Positions 15,520 through 24,581 are shown, counted from the first letter of the stretch. The stretch: 64,000 nucleotides of DNA from Collinsella sp. (GCA_019419525.1 DXZU01000006.1:1-64000); one strand, 5' to 3'. Notes: generated by a model from the letters alone, not told the origin. Program-made: numbers and translations.

Positions 15520-16476
15520 CTACTGACCGCGCACGCGGCGGGCGATACGGTCGGAAAGCGACGCCTTGTCGGCGCGGTTCTTACCCCAAAACGCGCAGCC
15601 CACCATGCCGGGGCCCACGTGCGAGCCGATGGTGGGACCCACGGAGCCGCGAATGATCGTGACGTCGGCGCAACCCTCCTCCTTGCGGATGGCGGCTTCG
15701 AGCCAGTCGCCATCCTTTTCGGCATCGGCCGTCATGATGGCGATGGGCATGGTGCGATCGGGCACGTAGTTCTCGCGGAACGACTTGAGGATGGACTTGA
15801 GCGCCTTCTTGCGGCCGCGGTTGACGCCGATCAGCGACAGCGAGCCGGCCAGGTCGTAGGAGAGCTCGGGCTTGACGTCGAGCTTTGCCGTGAGCTGCGC
15901 CGCCGCGGGAGGAATGCGGCCACCGGCAGCCAGTGCGTCGAAGCTCTCGAGCGTAAAGTAGCCGTGCACGTAGGTCTTTGCCTCGTTTGCCCAATCGACC
16001 AGCTGCTTGGCGGTCAGTCCCGCCGAACGCTGGCGCACGGCCTCGAGCGCCAAGAGCGCACCGGCCGCGCAGGGCAGAGCGTTGTCGACCACGTAGAGCT
16101 CAAAGTTGGGATACTCGGCGCGCACGACATCTGCCGCCTGGCACGCGGAGTTGTAGCTCGACGACAGCGCCGAGGTAAAGCACAGGTAGACCGTGGGCGT
16201 GCCCTCTTTGGCGCACTCGGTAAAAAACTCGATATAGCGACCGAGCGACACAGCCGAGGTGGACACGCGGGCACCGGCGCGCATGCGGTCGTAGAACTCC
16301 TTAGGGCTCATGCTCGACCAGATGTCGTCTGTGCGCTCCTCGCCATCGATAATGAAAGGGAAACCCAGGATATCGACATCGAGGTTCGCGGCGACCTCGG
16401 GGCTAAAGTCGCAGCAGGTATCGACGACGATGCGGCAACGGTTCGAATGACCGGCGGATGCGGCCTTGTCCATCAA
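15520..16476 (-). CDS. DegV family fatty-acid-binding protein
   Basis: A 318-residue DegV protein. Members bind a fatty acid and act as FakB subunits delivering it to the FakA kinase for phospholipid synthesis. Features are IVVDTCCDFSPEVA at the start, ARVSTSAVSLGRYIEFF (the TSQPS-like lipid loop), YLCFTSALSSSYNSACQAA and the C-terminal GSHVGPGMVGCAFWG, matching the family G-x-H-x-GPG site. The length is slightly above the usual 280-290. It is probably the first gene of the operon that runs to isocitrate dehydrogenase, although a 98-bp gap separates it from the next gene. Confidence 0.9.
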   Translation of the reverse strand: MMDKAASAGHSNRCRIVVDTCCDFSPEVAANLDVDILGFPFIIDGEERTDDIWSSMSPKEFYDRMRAGARVSTSAVSLGRYIEFFTECAKEGTPTVYLCFTSALSSSYNSACQAADVVRAEYPNFELYVVDNALPCAAGALLALEAVRQRSAGLTAKQLVDWANEAKTYVHGYFTLESFDALAAGGRIPPAAAQLTAKLDVKPELSYDLAGSLSLIGVNRGRKKALKSILKSFRENYVPDRTMPIAIMTADAEKDGDWLEAAIRKEEGCADVTIIRGSVGPTIGSHVGPGMVGCAFWGKNRADKASLSDRIARRVRGQ

Positions 16477-16491
16477 AGCGACTCCTTACGT

Positions 16492-16523
16492 AAAAAGGCG
16501 GCCACCCGCATGGGATGGCCGCC
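16492..16523 (-). terminator. Terminator after hpf
   Basis: GGCGGCCA (16497-16504) pairs with TGGCCGCC (16516-16523), followed by TTTTT on the minus strand. It separates hpf from the DegV gene. Confidence 0.85.
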
Positions 16524-16552
16524 AACCGTTAACTCATGCAAGTTAACGTATT

Positions 16553-17137
16553 TTACTCGTCAAGTGTTTCGATGCGGGGCTTGATGATGCCATATCCACC
16601 ATTCTTACGGTGATACACCACATTGATGAGACCGGTCGTCGCGTTCTCGAACACGTAGAAGTCGTGGCCCAGCAAATCGGTCTGCACCAGCGCCTGCTCC
16701 TCGGTCATCGGGGTGACATCGATGACCTTCTCGCGGACGAGCAGGTCGTCGTCCTCCTCGGGCAGCAGCAGGTCGGCCAGATCCTCAACGCGCTCGACCG
16801 GCGCGACATCCGCGGCACTGGCACCACCCTGGCGGTTGTCCACGACCTTGGTCTTGAACTTGCGCAGCTGGCGGGTGACCTTATCGGCGGAGAGGTCGAT
16901 GGCGGCGTACATATCTGCACCGTGCTCGGCAACGCGAATCACCGAACCGCGGGCACGAACCGTGACCTCGACGATTGCCGGGTTGGGGTTCGAGGGGTTC
17001 TTCTCATAACGAAGCACAACGTCGACCGTCATGGGCTCGATATCGAAAACCTTGAGCGCCTCGCCGATCTTCTCATCCACATGCGCACGCAGAGCATCGG
17101 TTACCGTCGTCTTGCGTCCAGAAACCTTGATATCCAT
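16553..17137 (-). CDS. hpf: Long-form ribosome hibernation-promoting factor
   Basis: A 194-residue HPF/RaiA-family protein that dimerises idle 70S ribosomes. The start MDIKVSGRKTTVTDALR at 17137 is preferred over an upstream in-frame ATG because it matches the family start. The N-terminal S30AE domain covers about residues 1-100; the C-terminal domain (VIDVTPMTEEQALVQTDLLGHDFYVFENATTGLINVVYHRKNGGYGIIKP) mediates dimerisation. It stands alone with its own terminator and is expected to respond to stress or stationary phase. Confidence 0.92.
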   Translation of the reverse strand: MDIKVSGRKTTVTDALRAHVDEKIGEALKVFDIEPMTVDVVLRYEKNPSNPNPAIVEVTVRARGSVIRVAEHGADMYAAIDLSADKVTRQLRKFKTKVVDNRQGGASAADVAPVERVEDLADLLLPEEDDDLLVREKVIDVTPMTEEQALVQTDLLGHDFYVFENATTGLINVVYHRKNGGYGIIKPRIETLDE

Positions 17138-17454
17138 ACGTGGCTCCAATCTGCCTCGGGGACTTACTGTACTGGCTATGTACCCATTGCCGTGCATTTA
17201 ATCACGCGATTTCCCAAAGACCCGAATAACGACTGCTTGATACCGCATACCGAAGTCTCGCACTTTTCCGTGGCAAAGTGCGCTATAGGAGGGAGCCGGC
17301 GACTTTGTATTTGGTCCCGAAAATTGGCTTTGAACTGCTGGTTTTATAGAGATGAAAAAGCCGGGCTCCCCTATTGGGGAAGTCCGGCAGTGCGTGTTGA
17401 AACCGTGAAGAGGTGTCCTTTCCAACGTATAGAAGACACCACCCCTAGCAATAA
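17138..17454. other. Intergenic region between hpf and the solute-binding lipoprotein
   Basis: This 317-bp stretch holds the hpf promoter region and, at 17355-17388, the terminator of the lipoprotein gene. A second hairpin, GGTGTC/GACACC, lies near 17412-17437. No convincing ORF was seen. Confidence 0.5.
17355..17388 (-). terminator. Terminator after the solute-binding lipoprotein gene
   Basis: GCCGGGCTCCCC pairs imperfectly with GGGGAAGTCCGGC across TATT, followed by TTTTTC on the minus strand. It is about 65 bp past the stop at 17455. Confidence 0.8.
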
Positions 17455-18480
17455 CTAGCTATTAAGCTTGTTAATGTCGTCGTCGGTGATGGTGCCTTCC
17501 TGGCTGGACGATTTGTCCTCGGAGGATGCGGTCTCATTGTTGGAATCGGAGGACTCGCTGCCGGAAGACGTGGTCTCACTGGACTCAGAGTCGCCCGGCT
17601 GCACGTTAGCGCCCGAAACCGTCTTAGTGGTGAGGTCGTAGGGCATCGTGCCGTACCAGACGCAGTGGACCGCCTCGAGCGTGCCGTCGGCCGTAATACC
17701 GTCGAGGGCATCGCTCACGGCACGACACAGTTCGTCATTGGACGAAAGGCCTGCAACACCAAGCGTCGAGGGCGCCTCGAGCGCACCGACATAGGAGATC
17801 TCGCTCATCAGGCGCGCAAGGTAACCGCCAGCCGTGGAGTCGCAGATCACATAGTCGACCTCGCCGGACTCGAGCGCCTCAAAGCACTCGTTGATGTTGG
17901 AGTAAGTCTTTTGGTTGGCGGTGATGCTCTGCTTAGCAAGCGCCTCCTGCGAGGCCGAGGACATCTGGATACCCAGAGTAGACGTGTTAAGGGTATCGGT
18001 GGAAACGCTCAGCGACCCACCATCGCTGGTTTTACCGAACACGGAAGCGGCATCGTACAGGCAGGTGCCGAGCGAGCTAACGTCCCCGTCCGTGGAGTTG
18101 ATCTCGCCGATAAAGATATCAGCCTTTTTGTCGCCGAGCGCGGAACCTGCCGAGGACGCATCGACAAAGGCGACCTTAAGGCCCATGCGGCTTGCGAGGG
18201 CGCGGGCAGCGTCGACTGCATACCCCGTGAGCTCGCCGTCAGCGCCCTGCATGGCCTGCGGCGCATCGGAGGTATCGAGGGCAACCGTCAGGGTACCGGG
18301 GGTGACCAGGGCATCATCCGACACCGCGGGCGTGACGGTCTCGTACTCGATCTGGTCGATCGTGGGAGTCGTGAACGTAGACAGCGGGTTGAACGCGCAT
18401 CCGCTCAGGCCCAAAACGGCAATGACCGCCGCGGCCCCAGCACCTAACCGAGCCGCATGCATCAAGCTGCCCCTCACCAT
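17455..18480 (-). CDS. Extracellular solute-binding lipoprotein (amino-acid ABC type)
   Basis: A 341-residue secreted lipoprotein. The start MVRGSLMHAARLG at 18480 gives a signal peptide with lipobox LSGC near residue 26; the frame stays open far upstream, but that part does not look like protein. The body is a type-3 solute-binding fold: TPGTLTVALDTSDAPQAM, LTGYAVDAARALASRMGLKVAFVD, DIFIGEINST and a C-terminal VDYVICDSTAGGYLA. The tail is rich in Ser/Glu/Asp. No permease or ATPase gene is adjacent, so it is an orphan receptor in this window. A TATAAT at 18812-18817 implies a leader of about 330 nt. Confidence 0.8.
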   Translation of the reverse strand: MVRGSLMHAARLGAGAAAVIAVLGLSGCAFNPLSTFTTPTIDQIEYETVTPAVSDDALVTPGTLTVALDTSDAPQAMQGADGELTGYAVDAARALASRMGLKVAFVDASSAGSALGDKKADIFIGEINSTDGDVSSLGTCLYDAASVFGKTSDGGSLSVSTDTLNTSTLGIQMSSASQEALAKQSITANQKTYSNINECFEALESGEVDYVICDSTAGGYLARLMSEISYVGALEAPSTLGVAGLSSNDELCRAVSDALDGITADGTLEAVHCVWYGTMPYDLTTKTVSGANVQPGDSESSETTSSGSESSDSNNETASSEDKSSSQEGTITDDDINKLNS

Positions 18481-18927
18481 GTCCACTACCCTGCCTTCTG
18501 TGTCGCATACAATCCGTGCGTTGCGCGGAATAACTGGTTGTTCCCACCAGCTGACCTGGTATTTGACCCCACACTTGCGCACCGGGGTGTTTGCTCGGGA
18601 GGCCGCAGCCACCTTCACGACTGGCCCGCTCGCCCGCGAGGCGGTATTGCCCCAAAGAAAGTAGAACGGACGGTGCGGCTTACATCTAGGACGCGCCATG
18701 ATCGCGCCGCGCGCACGCGGTCGCTTACGTGGATCCCTTTGACCGCGTCTGTCTTGGACTAGGATGGACATTTCGTCCGTCCGCAACCACAGCCTGGCAG
18801 GAACGTAGCGCATTATAGCTAAGTTCAAGCTAAAGTTTAAGGTTAGGGACGTCATTCGCATCGCGAGTACAGATTTCGCAGGTCAGGACGGGCCGCACGC
18901 GCCATCTTCACTGCCACAAAACCACCC
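18481..18927. promoter_or_regulatory. Long leader of the solute-binding lipoprotein gene
   Basis: No credible gene. On the minus strand a TATAAT sits at 18817-18812, about 330 bp before the ATG at 18480. The stretch between is GC-rich and contains self-complementary words (CTCGCGGGCGAG; ACCAG..CTGGT). It may be a structured 5' UTR; no known riboswitch consensus was recognised. Confidence 0.4.
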
Positions 18928-19734
18928 CTACCAAACACGTGCGATAGCAAGGCCATCGACTGCCGCAGCGCCGGCACGCTTGAGCTCCGCCGAGGCTGCT
19001 GCCATGGTCGCGCCCGTGGTGATAACGTCATCGATAAGCAGTAAGCGGCGGCCGTGCACGTCCTCAACCGTCTCGTACATGCCTTGGGCACGCTCGCGAC
19101 GCTCCTCACGACCGAGTTCGCGCTGGTCGCCATGCCCGTACTTGACGAGGGCATCGAGCAGGGGAACACCCGACAGCTCGCAAAATGGGCGCGCAATGGC
19201 CTCCATATGATCAAAGCCACGCCGCCGAAACGCTGCCGCCGTCGCAGGCACAAACACCACCGCATCCGCACCGGACAGCACACCTCCTAAGCGTTCGGGC
19301 GCTACGACCTGGGCATGCAGGGCGGTGTCGTAGAGCAGCTCCGCCAGATACGGCGCCAGGCGTCGCTCGCCCGCGTCCTTGTACGCTTTAATGATGCGCG
19401 GCAGCGGATGCGCATAGACGGAGCACGCCAGGCAGCGGTCGAGCGCCTCCGCCATTGCCGAGGACGTGCCCTCGACCGAACACTCAGTGCACAGCAAATC
19501 CCCAAACGGGGCGCCGCATCGGGTACAGCTATGACGTGGGTCGATGAGCGTGAGCGCAGCCAGGCAGTCTTGGCAAATAAGCGTACCGGCGCGCTCGCAG
19601 CCGGCACATCGTGTTGGCGACAACGCCTCAAGCGCCTCGTGCGCCGCCTGCTCGGCAAACGATAGCGATTCGTCCGCAAACGGTAGGATGCCGGCACCTT
19701 GCAGACGGCTCAATATGTTCAGATGGCTCTTCAA
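18928..19734 (-). CDS. ComF family phosphoribosyltransferase-like protein
   Basis: A 268-residue ComF-family protein, linked to DNA uptake or nucleotide salvage. The N-terminal half has a four-Cys zinc cluster (RCAGCERAGTLICQDC and CTRCGAPFGDLLCTEC); the C-terminal half is a PRTase domain with FVPATAAAFRRRGFDH and the PRPP loop LLLIDDVITTGATM. The start is a TTG at 19734, supported by GGGAGGG seven bases upstream. That ribosome site lies inside the 3' arm of a strong hairpin (19739-19772), so initiation may be controlled by mRNA folding. Confidence 0.88.
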   Translation of the reverse strand: MKSHLNILSRLQGAGILPFADESLSFAEQAAHEALEALSPTRCAGCERAGTLICQDCLAALTLIDPRHSCTRCGAPFGDLLCTECSVEGTSSAMAEALDRCLACSVYAHPLPRIIKAYKDAGERRLAPYLAELLYDTALHAQVVAPERLGGVLSGADAVVFVPATAAAFRRRGFDHMEAIARPFCELSGVPLLDALVKYGHGDQRELGREERRERAQGMYETVEDVHGRRLLLIDDVITTGATMAAASAELKRAGAAAVDGLAIARVW

Positions 19735-19738
19735 GACA

Positions 19739-19772
19739 CAACCCTCCCTACGTTCGGTCGCAGGGAGGGTTG
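19739..19772 (-). promoter_or_regulatory. Hairpin masking the comF ribosome-binding site
   Basis: CAACCCTCCCT pairs perfectly with AGGGAGGGTTG over a 12-base loop. On the minus strand the second arm is the Shine-Dalgarno sequence of comF. It also follows the ricT stop and might act as an intercistronic terminator, but no T-run follows. Confidence 0.6.
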
Positions 19773-19836
19773 TTGATTCAGCGCTATGATACCCCGATGC
19801 GCTCGGGGCAAGGCGAGCAAAATCCGCTCGCGGGCG

Positions 19837-21537
19837 TTATTCGCCGGCGGGCGGTTGTGGTGCAGACGAAGACGGGGTCGAGCCCTCGCCACCATCCTGG
19901 CGCGGCTTGCGGGAACGGCGACGGCGACGGCGCTTTTGGCCCTGGTCGGCCGAGCCCTCGCCACCGCGATCCTCGCGCGGCTCGCGCTCGTCGCGAGCGG
20001 CGCCACGCGAAGCCTTAGCAGCCGCTCCCCCGCCATCTCCGGGACGACGGCGCGTGACCTTGACCTCGCCATCCGAGACCTGATCGGCCACGGAGGGCAC
20101 TGAAGGCTTCTGCTGCGCGCCCGAGGAATGGCGACGGCGCGGACGCGGCGCGCGCTCATCCTCGCCACGTGACTTGCCGCCCTTGTCGGCAGACGCATCG
20201 GAGGCCGAGGCGCCCTTGGAAGCGGCACCAGCCTCGCGAGCAGCTGCGGCGCGGAAGGCGTCCTCGCGCTCCTCGCTCGACAGATGACGGCGGCGGCGAC
20301 GTGTGGGGTTCATGCCACCGCCGCGATTCTGCTGCTGGGGTTGCTGAACCTCGCGCTCGCGAGAGGCGTTCTTGCCCGCGGCTGCAGCCTCGGCAGCATC
20401 GCCCGAGCCCGCGCGCTTGCGACGACGACGGCCACCGGCGGCCTCCTCGGCCTCAGGCGTTGCGGCATTGCCACGGCCCTTTCCGCGGCCACGGCCCTCG
20501 CCCTGCCCCTGACCGGCGCGAGCATCGGAATCGGCATCGCGACGACGGCGCTTGGGCATCGACGTACCGGCCAGACGGTCGGCGCTCGACAGGCCATCGC
20601 CCACGTCGACGCCGTTCTCGCGGTCGAGCTCCATGAGCGCCAGGCGCATCTCGGGCGACTCGATGCGCTCGAGCACGTCGCGCGTCACGCAGTCGGGGCG
20701 GCAGTTGCAGCCCTGCTCGGCGGCCTTCTTTTTGCAGCCCTCCGAGCAGGTCATATCGGCCAGGTTGACCTTAAAGACCTTGCCGTTCTCCAGGCGCAGC
20801 ACCAGCTGCTCACGCGGCGTGTCATATTCCTGAATACGCGCCTTGCCGAGCGGCGTATCGATGAGCGTCTTCTTTTTGGGCGCACGGCTCTTAAAGTCCT
20901 TGTACGCTTCGAACTCATAGCGCAGGCAGCACATCAGGCGGCCGCAAACGCCGCTGATCTTGGAGGAATTGAGCGGCAGGTCCTGCTCTTTTGCCATGCG
21001 GATCGAGACGGGCTCAAACTGTCCGCCAAAGCGCGTGCAACAGAGCTCCTGGCCGCACTGGGCATAGCCGCCCACCAGGCGAGTCTCGTCGCGCACGCCG
21101 ATCTGGCGCATGTCGACGCGAATGTGCAGCGTCGAGGACAGATCCTTGACGAGCTGGCGAAAATCGACGCGCTCCTCGGCGGCAAAGTAGAACACGGCCT
21201 TCTCGCCGCCAAACAGGTACTCGACGCCGACCGGCTTCATCTCGAGGTCGAGCTCTTTGACCAGACGGCGGAAATCGACCATGGCCTCGTCACCCTGGAT
21301 GGCCAGGTCGTCGGCAAGCTGCAGGTCGATGTCGCTCGCCACACGCAGCACGGGCTTGAGCGGCTGACCGATCTCGTCTTGCGGTACCTCGAAGGGATCA
21401 GCCGTGACCAGGCCGATCTCGGTTCCGCGCTCGGTGGAGCAAATAGCGTAATCTGCCTCGAGGATATCCAGGTCCTGCGGGTCAAACCACAGGTCGCGCG
21501 AGGCGTAGGTAAACTTAACGGGTACGACTAACGGCAT
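19837..21537 (-). CDS. ricT: PSP1-domain (RicT/YaaT-type) protein with long basic tail
   Basis: A 566-residue protein. Residues 1-270 are a RicT/YaaT-type PSP1 domain: LVVPVKFTYASRDLWFDP, the Cys-rich CGQELCCTRFGGQFEPVSIRMAK, SGVCGRLMCCLRYE and CSEGCKKKAAEQGCNC. In Bacillus, RicT is part of the RicAFT (Y-complex) that binds iron-sulfur clusters and aids RNA processing. Residues from about 330 to the end are a low-complexity Arg/Gly/Ala/Glu region with many RRRR and RGRG words, about twice the usual protein length and RNA-binding in character. The neighbour order tmk-holB-ricT is conserved with Bacillus. Confidence 0.88.
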   Translation of the reverse strand: MPLVVPVKFTYASRDLWFDPQDLDILEADYAICSTERGTEIGLVTADPFEVPQDEIGQPLKPVLRVASDIDLQLADDLAIQGDEAMVDFRRLVKELDLEMKPVGVEYLFGGEKAVFYFAAEERVDFRQLVKDLSSTLHIRVDMRQIGVRDETRLVGGYAQCGQELCCTRFGGQFEPVSIRMAKEQDLPLNSSKISGVCGRLMCCLRYEFEAYKDFKSRAPKKKTLIDTPLGKARIQEYDTPREQLVLRLENGKVFKVNLADMTCSEGCKKKAAEQGCNCRPDCVTRDVLERIESPEMRLALMELDRENGVDVGDGLSSADRLAGTSMPKRRRRDADSDARAGQGQGEGRGRGKGRGNAATPEAEEAAGGRRRRKRAGSGDAAEAAAAGKNASREREVQQPQQQNRGGGMNPTRRRRRHLSSEEREDAFRAAAAREAGAASKGASASDASADKGGKSRGEDERAPRPRRRHSSGAQQKPSVPSVADQVSDGEVKVTRRRPGDGGGAAAKASRGAARDEREPREDRGGEGSADQGQKRRRRRRSRKPRQDGGEGSTPSSSAPQPPAGE

Positions 21538-22655
21538 TTCAGTGCCTTCCTGATATCGAACAGCATGACCTCGATGGCCAGCTGGGGAGTAACGTTTCTG
21601 GCGATGTTGCGCTCGGCGGTCGCGACCGCCTCGAGCGCCTGGGTGGCACCCGCAACATTGGTCGCGGCGGCAAGCCGACCGATCGTGTCGCGCACGTCCT
21701 CGTTCACCACGTCGGCTGCCTCGTCCTGAAGTGTCAGCAGCACGTCGCGCATGAGCGTCCGCGCGCTCGCCAGCGCTTCCATGATACCCGAACGCTCGCG
21801 CGCGTTGAGTTCGCGCTTGTTGCGGTCCTCAAGCTGCTTCAATGCTCCACGCGACAGGTAGTCGGCGTTTTGCTCGAGTACCTTTTCCTGCGTGGACTTG
21901 ACCTCGGCAAGCGGCGCCTTGACGGCGACGATGAGCGACTTGGCGCGACTGAGCACGTCGGCCTCGTCGGCGGCAATGAGTGAGTCGATGGCACGGACCA
22001 TCTGACGGCGGGCGTCCTGGCGCTCGGCGCTCTTAAGAAACTCGATGCCGCGTGTGGGGCTTCCCGCCACGGCGACCGCCATGCGGCAACGCGCAGGGTC
22101 CTGACCGGTGGCGCGGCTCACGGCCTGCGCGGCGACGGCGGGCGATACCAGCCGAAACGGCACACACTGGCAACGACTCACGATAGTGGGCAGCATCACG
22201 TCGGCCGAGGTGCCCAGCAAGATAAACATAACGCCCTCGGGCGGCTCCTCGAGCGTTTTGAGCAGTGCGTTGGCGGTGTTGGCACGCAGTTGCTCGGCAC
22301 GGTCGATGATGTAGACCTTGGCCTTGGCACGGATGGGCGCCAGTGGCACGTCATCGAGCAGCTCGCGGGTCTGGGCAATGAGGTAACCCGTGGCGCTCTC
22401 GGGCGTGTAATAGTGCACGTCGGGGTGCGTATGGCGGGCGACGCGCACGCAGCTATCGCATGAGCCGCAGCCATTCTGCTCGCACAGGAAGGCTTGGGCG
22501 AGCGCCCACGCGGCGTCGAGCTTGCCCGCGCCGGGAGCGCCCAAAAACAGGTAGGCGTGCGATGCGCGACCGCTAGCGACGGCATTGGTCAAAAAGTCAC
22601 GCACGCGCTCTTGGGTGTCGAGCTTGGCCAGCAGGCTTGCCTGAGCGGGGGCCAT
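21528..22655 (-). CDS. holB: DNA polymerase III delta' subunit
   Basis: A 375-residue clamp-loader subunit of the AAA+ family. Motifs include HAYLFLGAPGAGKLDAAWALAQ (a modified P-loop), the zinc-site Cys cluster CEQNGCGSCDSC, VYIIDRAEQLRANTANALLKTLEEPPEG and the sensor-like MLPTIVSRCQCVPFR. The start is taken at 22655 (MAPAQASLL), directly after the tmk stop. It overlaps ricT at its end by 10 bases, so the three genes are translationally linked. Confidence 0.92.
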   Translation of the reverse strand: MAPAQASLLAKLDTQERVRDFLTNAVASGRASHAYLFLGAPGAGKLDAAWALAQAFLCEQNGCGSCDSCVRVARHTHPDVHYYTPESATGYLIAQTRELLDDVPLAPIRAKAKVYIIDRAEQLRANTANALLKTLEEPPEGVMFILLGTSADVMLPTIVSRCQCVPFRLVSPAVAAQAVSRATGQDPARCRMAVAVAGSPTRGIEFLKSAERQDARRQMVRAIDSLIAADEADVLSRAKSLIVAVKAPLAEVKSTQEKVLEQNADYLSRGALKQLEDRNKRELNARERSGIMEALASARTLMRDVLLTLQDEAADVVNEDVRDTIGRLAAATNVAGATQALEAVATAERNIARNVTPQLAIEVMLFDIRKALKCR

Positions 22656-22656
22656 G

Positions 22657-23340
22657 TTACTCGGCCTCCTTGGCAAGCGCGGCGGCGACGGCTTCCTGCG
22701 GAATGTCGAGACCGTACGCGCGAACCTGCTCGACCGTCTTCTCGAAGACTTCCTCGACGGTCGTAGTGGCGTCGATGAGCTTTACGCGGTCTGGCTCCTC
22801 GGCAGCAATTGCGCAAAACCCCTCGTAGACACGCTCCTGGAATGCCATGCCCTTAGCCTCCATGCGATCTGCCGCGCCACGGGCTGCCATGCGTAGCGCC
22901 GCCTGCTCGGGCGTGATGTGGTAGACGAGTGTGAGCGCCGGGTGCGTTCCCGCGACGGCCAGGTTGTTGGCGTCGCGCACCATCTGGCGATCGAGGCCGT
23001 CGGCAAATGCCTGGTAGCAGGTCGTGGAATCGTAGAAGCGATCGCACAGGACCACCTTGCCGGCCGCAAGGGCGGGGGCTATGACCTCGTGCACCAACTG
23101 GGCACGCGCAGCCTCGTAGAGCAACAGCTCGCAGGTATCGCCCATCGCCGTGTTGGCGGGGTCGAGCAGCAGGGCGCGAATCTTTTCGCTGATGGCAGTG
23201 CCACCCGGCTCGCGCAGAGTTACGACCTGATAGCCAGCGAGTTCGAGCGCGCGGGCAAGCAGGCGCGCCTGCGTGGACTTGCCGGCACCGTCGACGCCCT
23301 CGAGCGTGATAAAGCTATGTTGAGCAGGCTCAAAAGCCAT
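22657..23340 (-). CDS. tmk: Thymidylate kinase
   Basis: A 227-residue enzyme that phosphorylates dTMP to dTDP. It shows the P-loop FITLEGVDGAGKSTQARLLA, the DRF motif VVLCDRFYDSTTCYQAF and a C-terminal lid region rich in Arg (RMAARGAADRMEAKG). The length is standard. It leads the tmk-holB-ricT group, coupling nucleotide supply with replication genes. Confidence 0.95.
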   Translation of the reverse strand: MAFEPAQHSFITLEGVDGAGKSTQARLLARALELAGYQVVTLREPGGTAISEKIRALLLDPANTAMGDTCELLLYEAARAQLVHEVIAPALAAGKVVLCDRFYDSTTCYQAFADGLDRQMVRDANNLAVAGTHPALTLVYHITPEQAALRMAARGAADRMEAKGMAFQERVYEGFCAIAAEEPDRVKLIDATTTVEEVFEKTVEQVRAYGLDIPQEAVAAALAKEAE

Positions 23341-23442
23341 GGGCGCAGCCCCTTCCTACAAGGCGCGTAAATGCAGATATATCAACCAAGCCATGATACC
23401 CCAGTGCTCGGCGCGTCCCCAATGGCTAAAGGCGCCTTTCCA

Positions 23443-23511
23443 AAGTTGCGGTGAAATAGGGACTGATTGAAGCTCTGAGACCGCCAAACAGTCCCTATTT
23501 CGCCGCAACTT
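23443..23511. repeat. Inverted repeat with 23-bp arms containing AGTCCCTATTTCG
   Basis: Arms 23443-23465 and 23489-23511 pair with one difference; the loop is 23 bases. The right arm reads CAGTCCCTATTTCG..., so the strand-symmetric word GGGACTG is present in both arms. It resembles other GGGAC-bearing elements in the window. Confidence 0.75.
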
Positions 23512-23579
23512 ATGATGGGGAATTTTGGATGCTGGGTATAATCGTCGTATTGCATTGAAATGTGGCGAAAGGAGTGGCA

Positions 23580-24563
23580 ATGTCTCGGTATTGCGCCTCG
23601 TGCGGCAAGCTTCTTGCAGATGATGCCAAGTTCTGCACCTCATGCGGTGCACCCGTTGAGCAAACAGCCGCAAGCGATAGCCAGCCCGCTTTTGAGCAGA
23701 CCGGCTCCCTTGATACGCCGCAAGCCAAGGCGGATGACTCCCTCGCCTATAGCCCCGACCCTGCCGCAAGGACCGAGGCCGTCGAGACCACGCAGCGCAT
23801 ACCCGTCGCGAGCGGCTCGCCCCAACAGCAGCCGGCTCCCGCATACGCGCCCGCTTCGCCACAGACCCCCGCTCCCAAAAAGAGCGGCACCGGGCCGCTT
23901 ATCGCCGTTATTGTTGTGCTGGTGGCGATCATCATCGCCCTGGTCGTTTTCTTTGTGATCAAGCCTTTCGACAACGCCGCCACGCAGACGACTGCCGCGG
24001 TAGCTAAGCTGCACCATGACGTCGACGACGATGACCTAAAGCCTCTCGGCGATCCCAACAGCCTGTACGACGATGATGACGATGGCGACGAGGATGGCGG
24101 CGAAGCAACGCTCTCCGAGCAGAACCTCTACCGTCGCCTGAGCGAATACTACGACCTGCTCGAAGATCTCGACAGCCAGGTCCGTGGCTGCGCGCAGAAC
24201 TTCAACGGCAACTATCTGGAAGAGGATCGAACCACCCGTCAAAATCTCGCCGACGTCGCCGAGCGCACGGAGGACACCATCGAGCAGTATTACGACATCG
24301 TCGAGGACCTGGACGTCCCGACGAGCTCCAAGAACTACAGCTCCTGGAAGGACATCATCGCCCTGTACGACGACCTGGATCACCGCATTGACGCAATCTG
24401 TGATGCCTGGGAGATCAGCCTGAAATACGCCAAGCCTGCGGACCACAAGAATGAGATCGTGGCGCCGCTGTCGCGCGACAACGTGGCGGGTACCAATGAC
24501 AATAAGTACCGCCTAGACTTTGAGGAGCGCTATCCCGGCGCCAAACCCGTCGAGGTGAACTAG
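23580..24563 (+). CDS. Zinc-ribbon membrane protein
   Basis: A 327-residue protein. The ATG at 23580 follows AAAGGAG, so the upstream in-frame GTG is rejected. The N-terminus is a zinc ribbon (YCASCGKLLADDAKFCTSCGAPVEQ), followed by a Pro/Ala linker, one membrane helix near residues 107-129 (GPLIAVIVVLVAIIIALVVFFVI) and a very acidic stretch (DDDDDGDEDGGEA). The remainder is a charged, helical extracytoplasmic domain (LYRRLSEYYDLLEDLDSQVRG). No enzyme motif is seen. Such proteins are common in Gram-positive gut bacteria and poorly characterised. Confidence 0.8.
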   Translation: MSRYCASCGKLLADDAKFCTSCGAPVEQTAASDSQPAFEQTGSLDTPQAKADDSLAYSPDPAARTEAVETTQRIPVASGSPQQQPAPAYAPASPQTPAPKKSGTGPLIAVIVVLVAIIIALVVFFVIKPFDNAATQTTAAVAKLHHDVDDDDLKPLGDPNSLYDDDDDGDEDGGEATLSEQNLYRRLSEYYDLLEDLDSQVRGCAQNFNGNYLEEDRTTRQNLADVAERTEDTIEQYYDIVEDLDVPTSSKNYSSWKDIIALYDDLDHRIDAICDAWEISLKYAKPADHKNEIVAPLSRDNVAGTNDNKYRLDFEERYPGAKPVEVN

Positions 24564-24581
24564 CGCTTTGTCGTTCCCGAG

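Noticed and set aside
18481..18861. N-terminal extension of the solute-binding protein
   Set aside because: The frame is open but reads as Arg/Pro-rich sequence, and a proper lipoprotein signal peptide starts at 18480.
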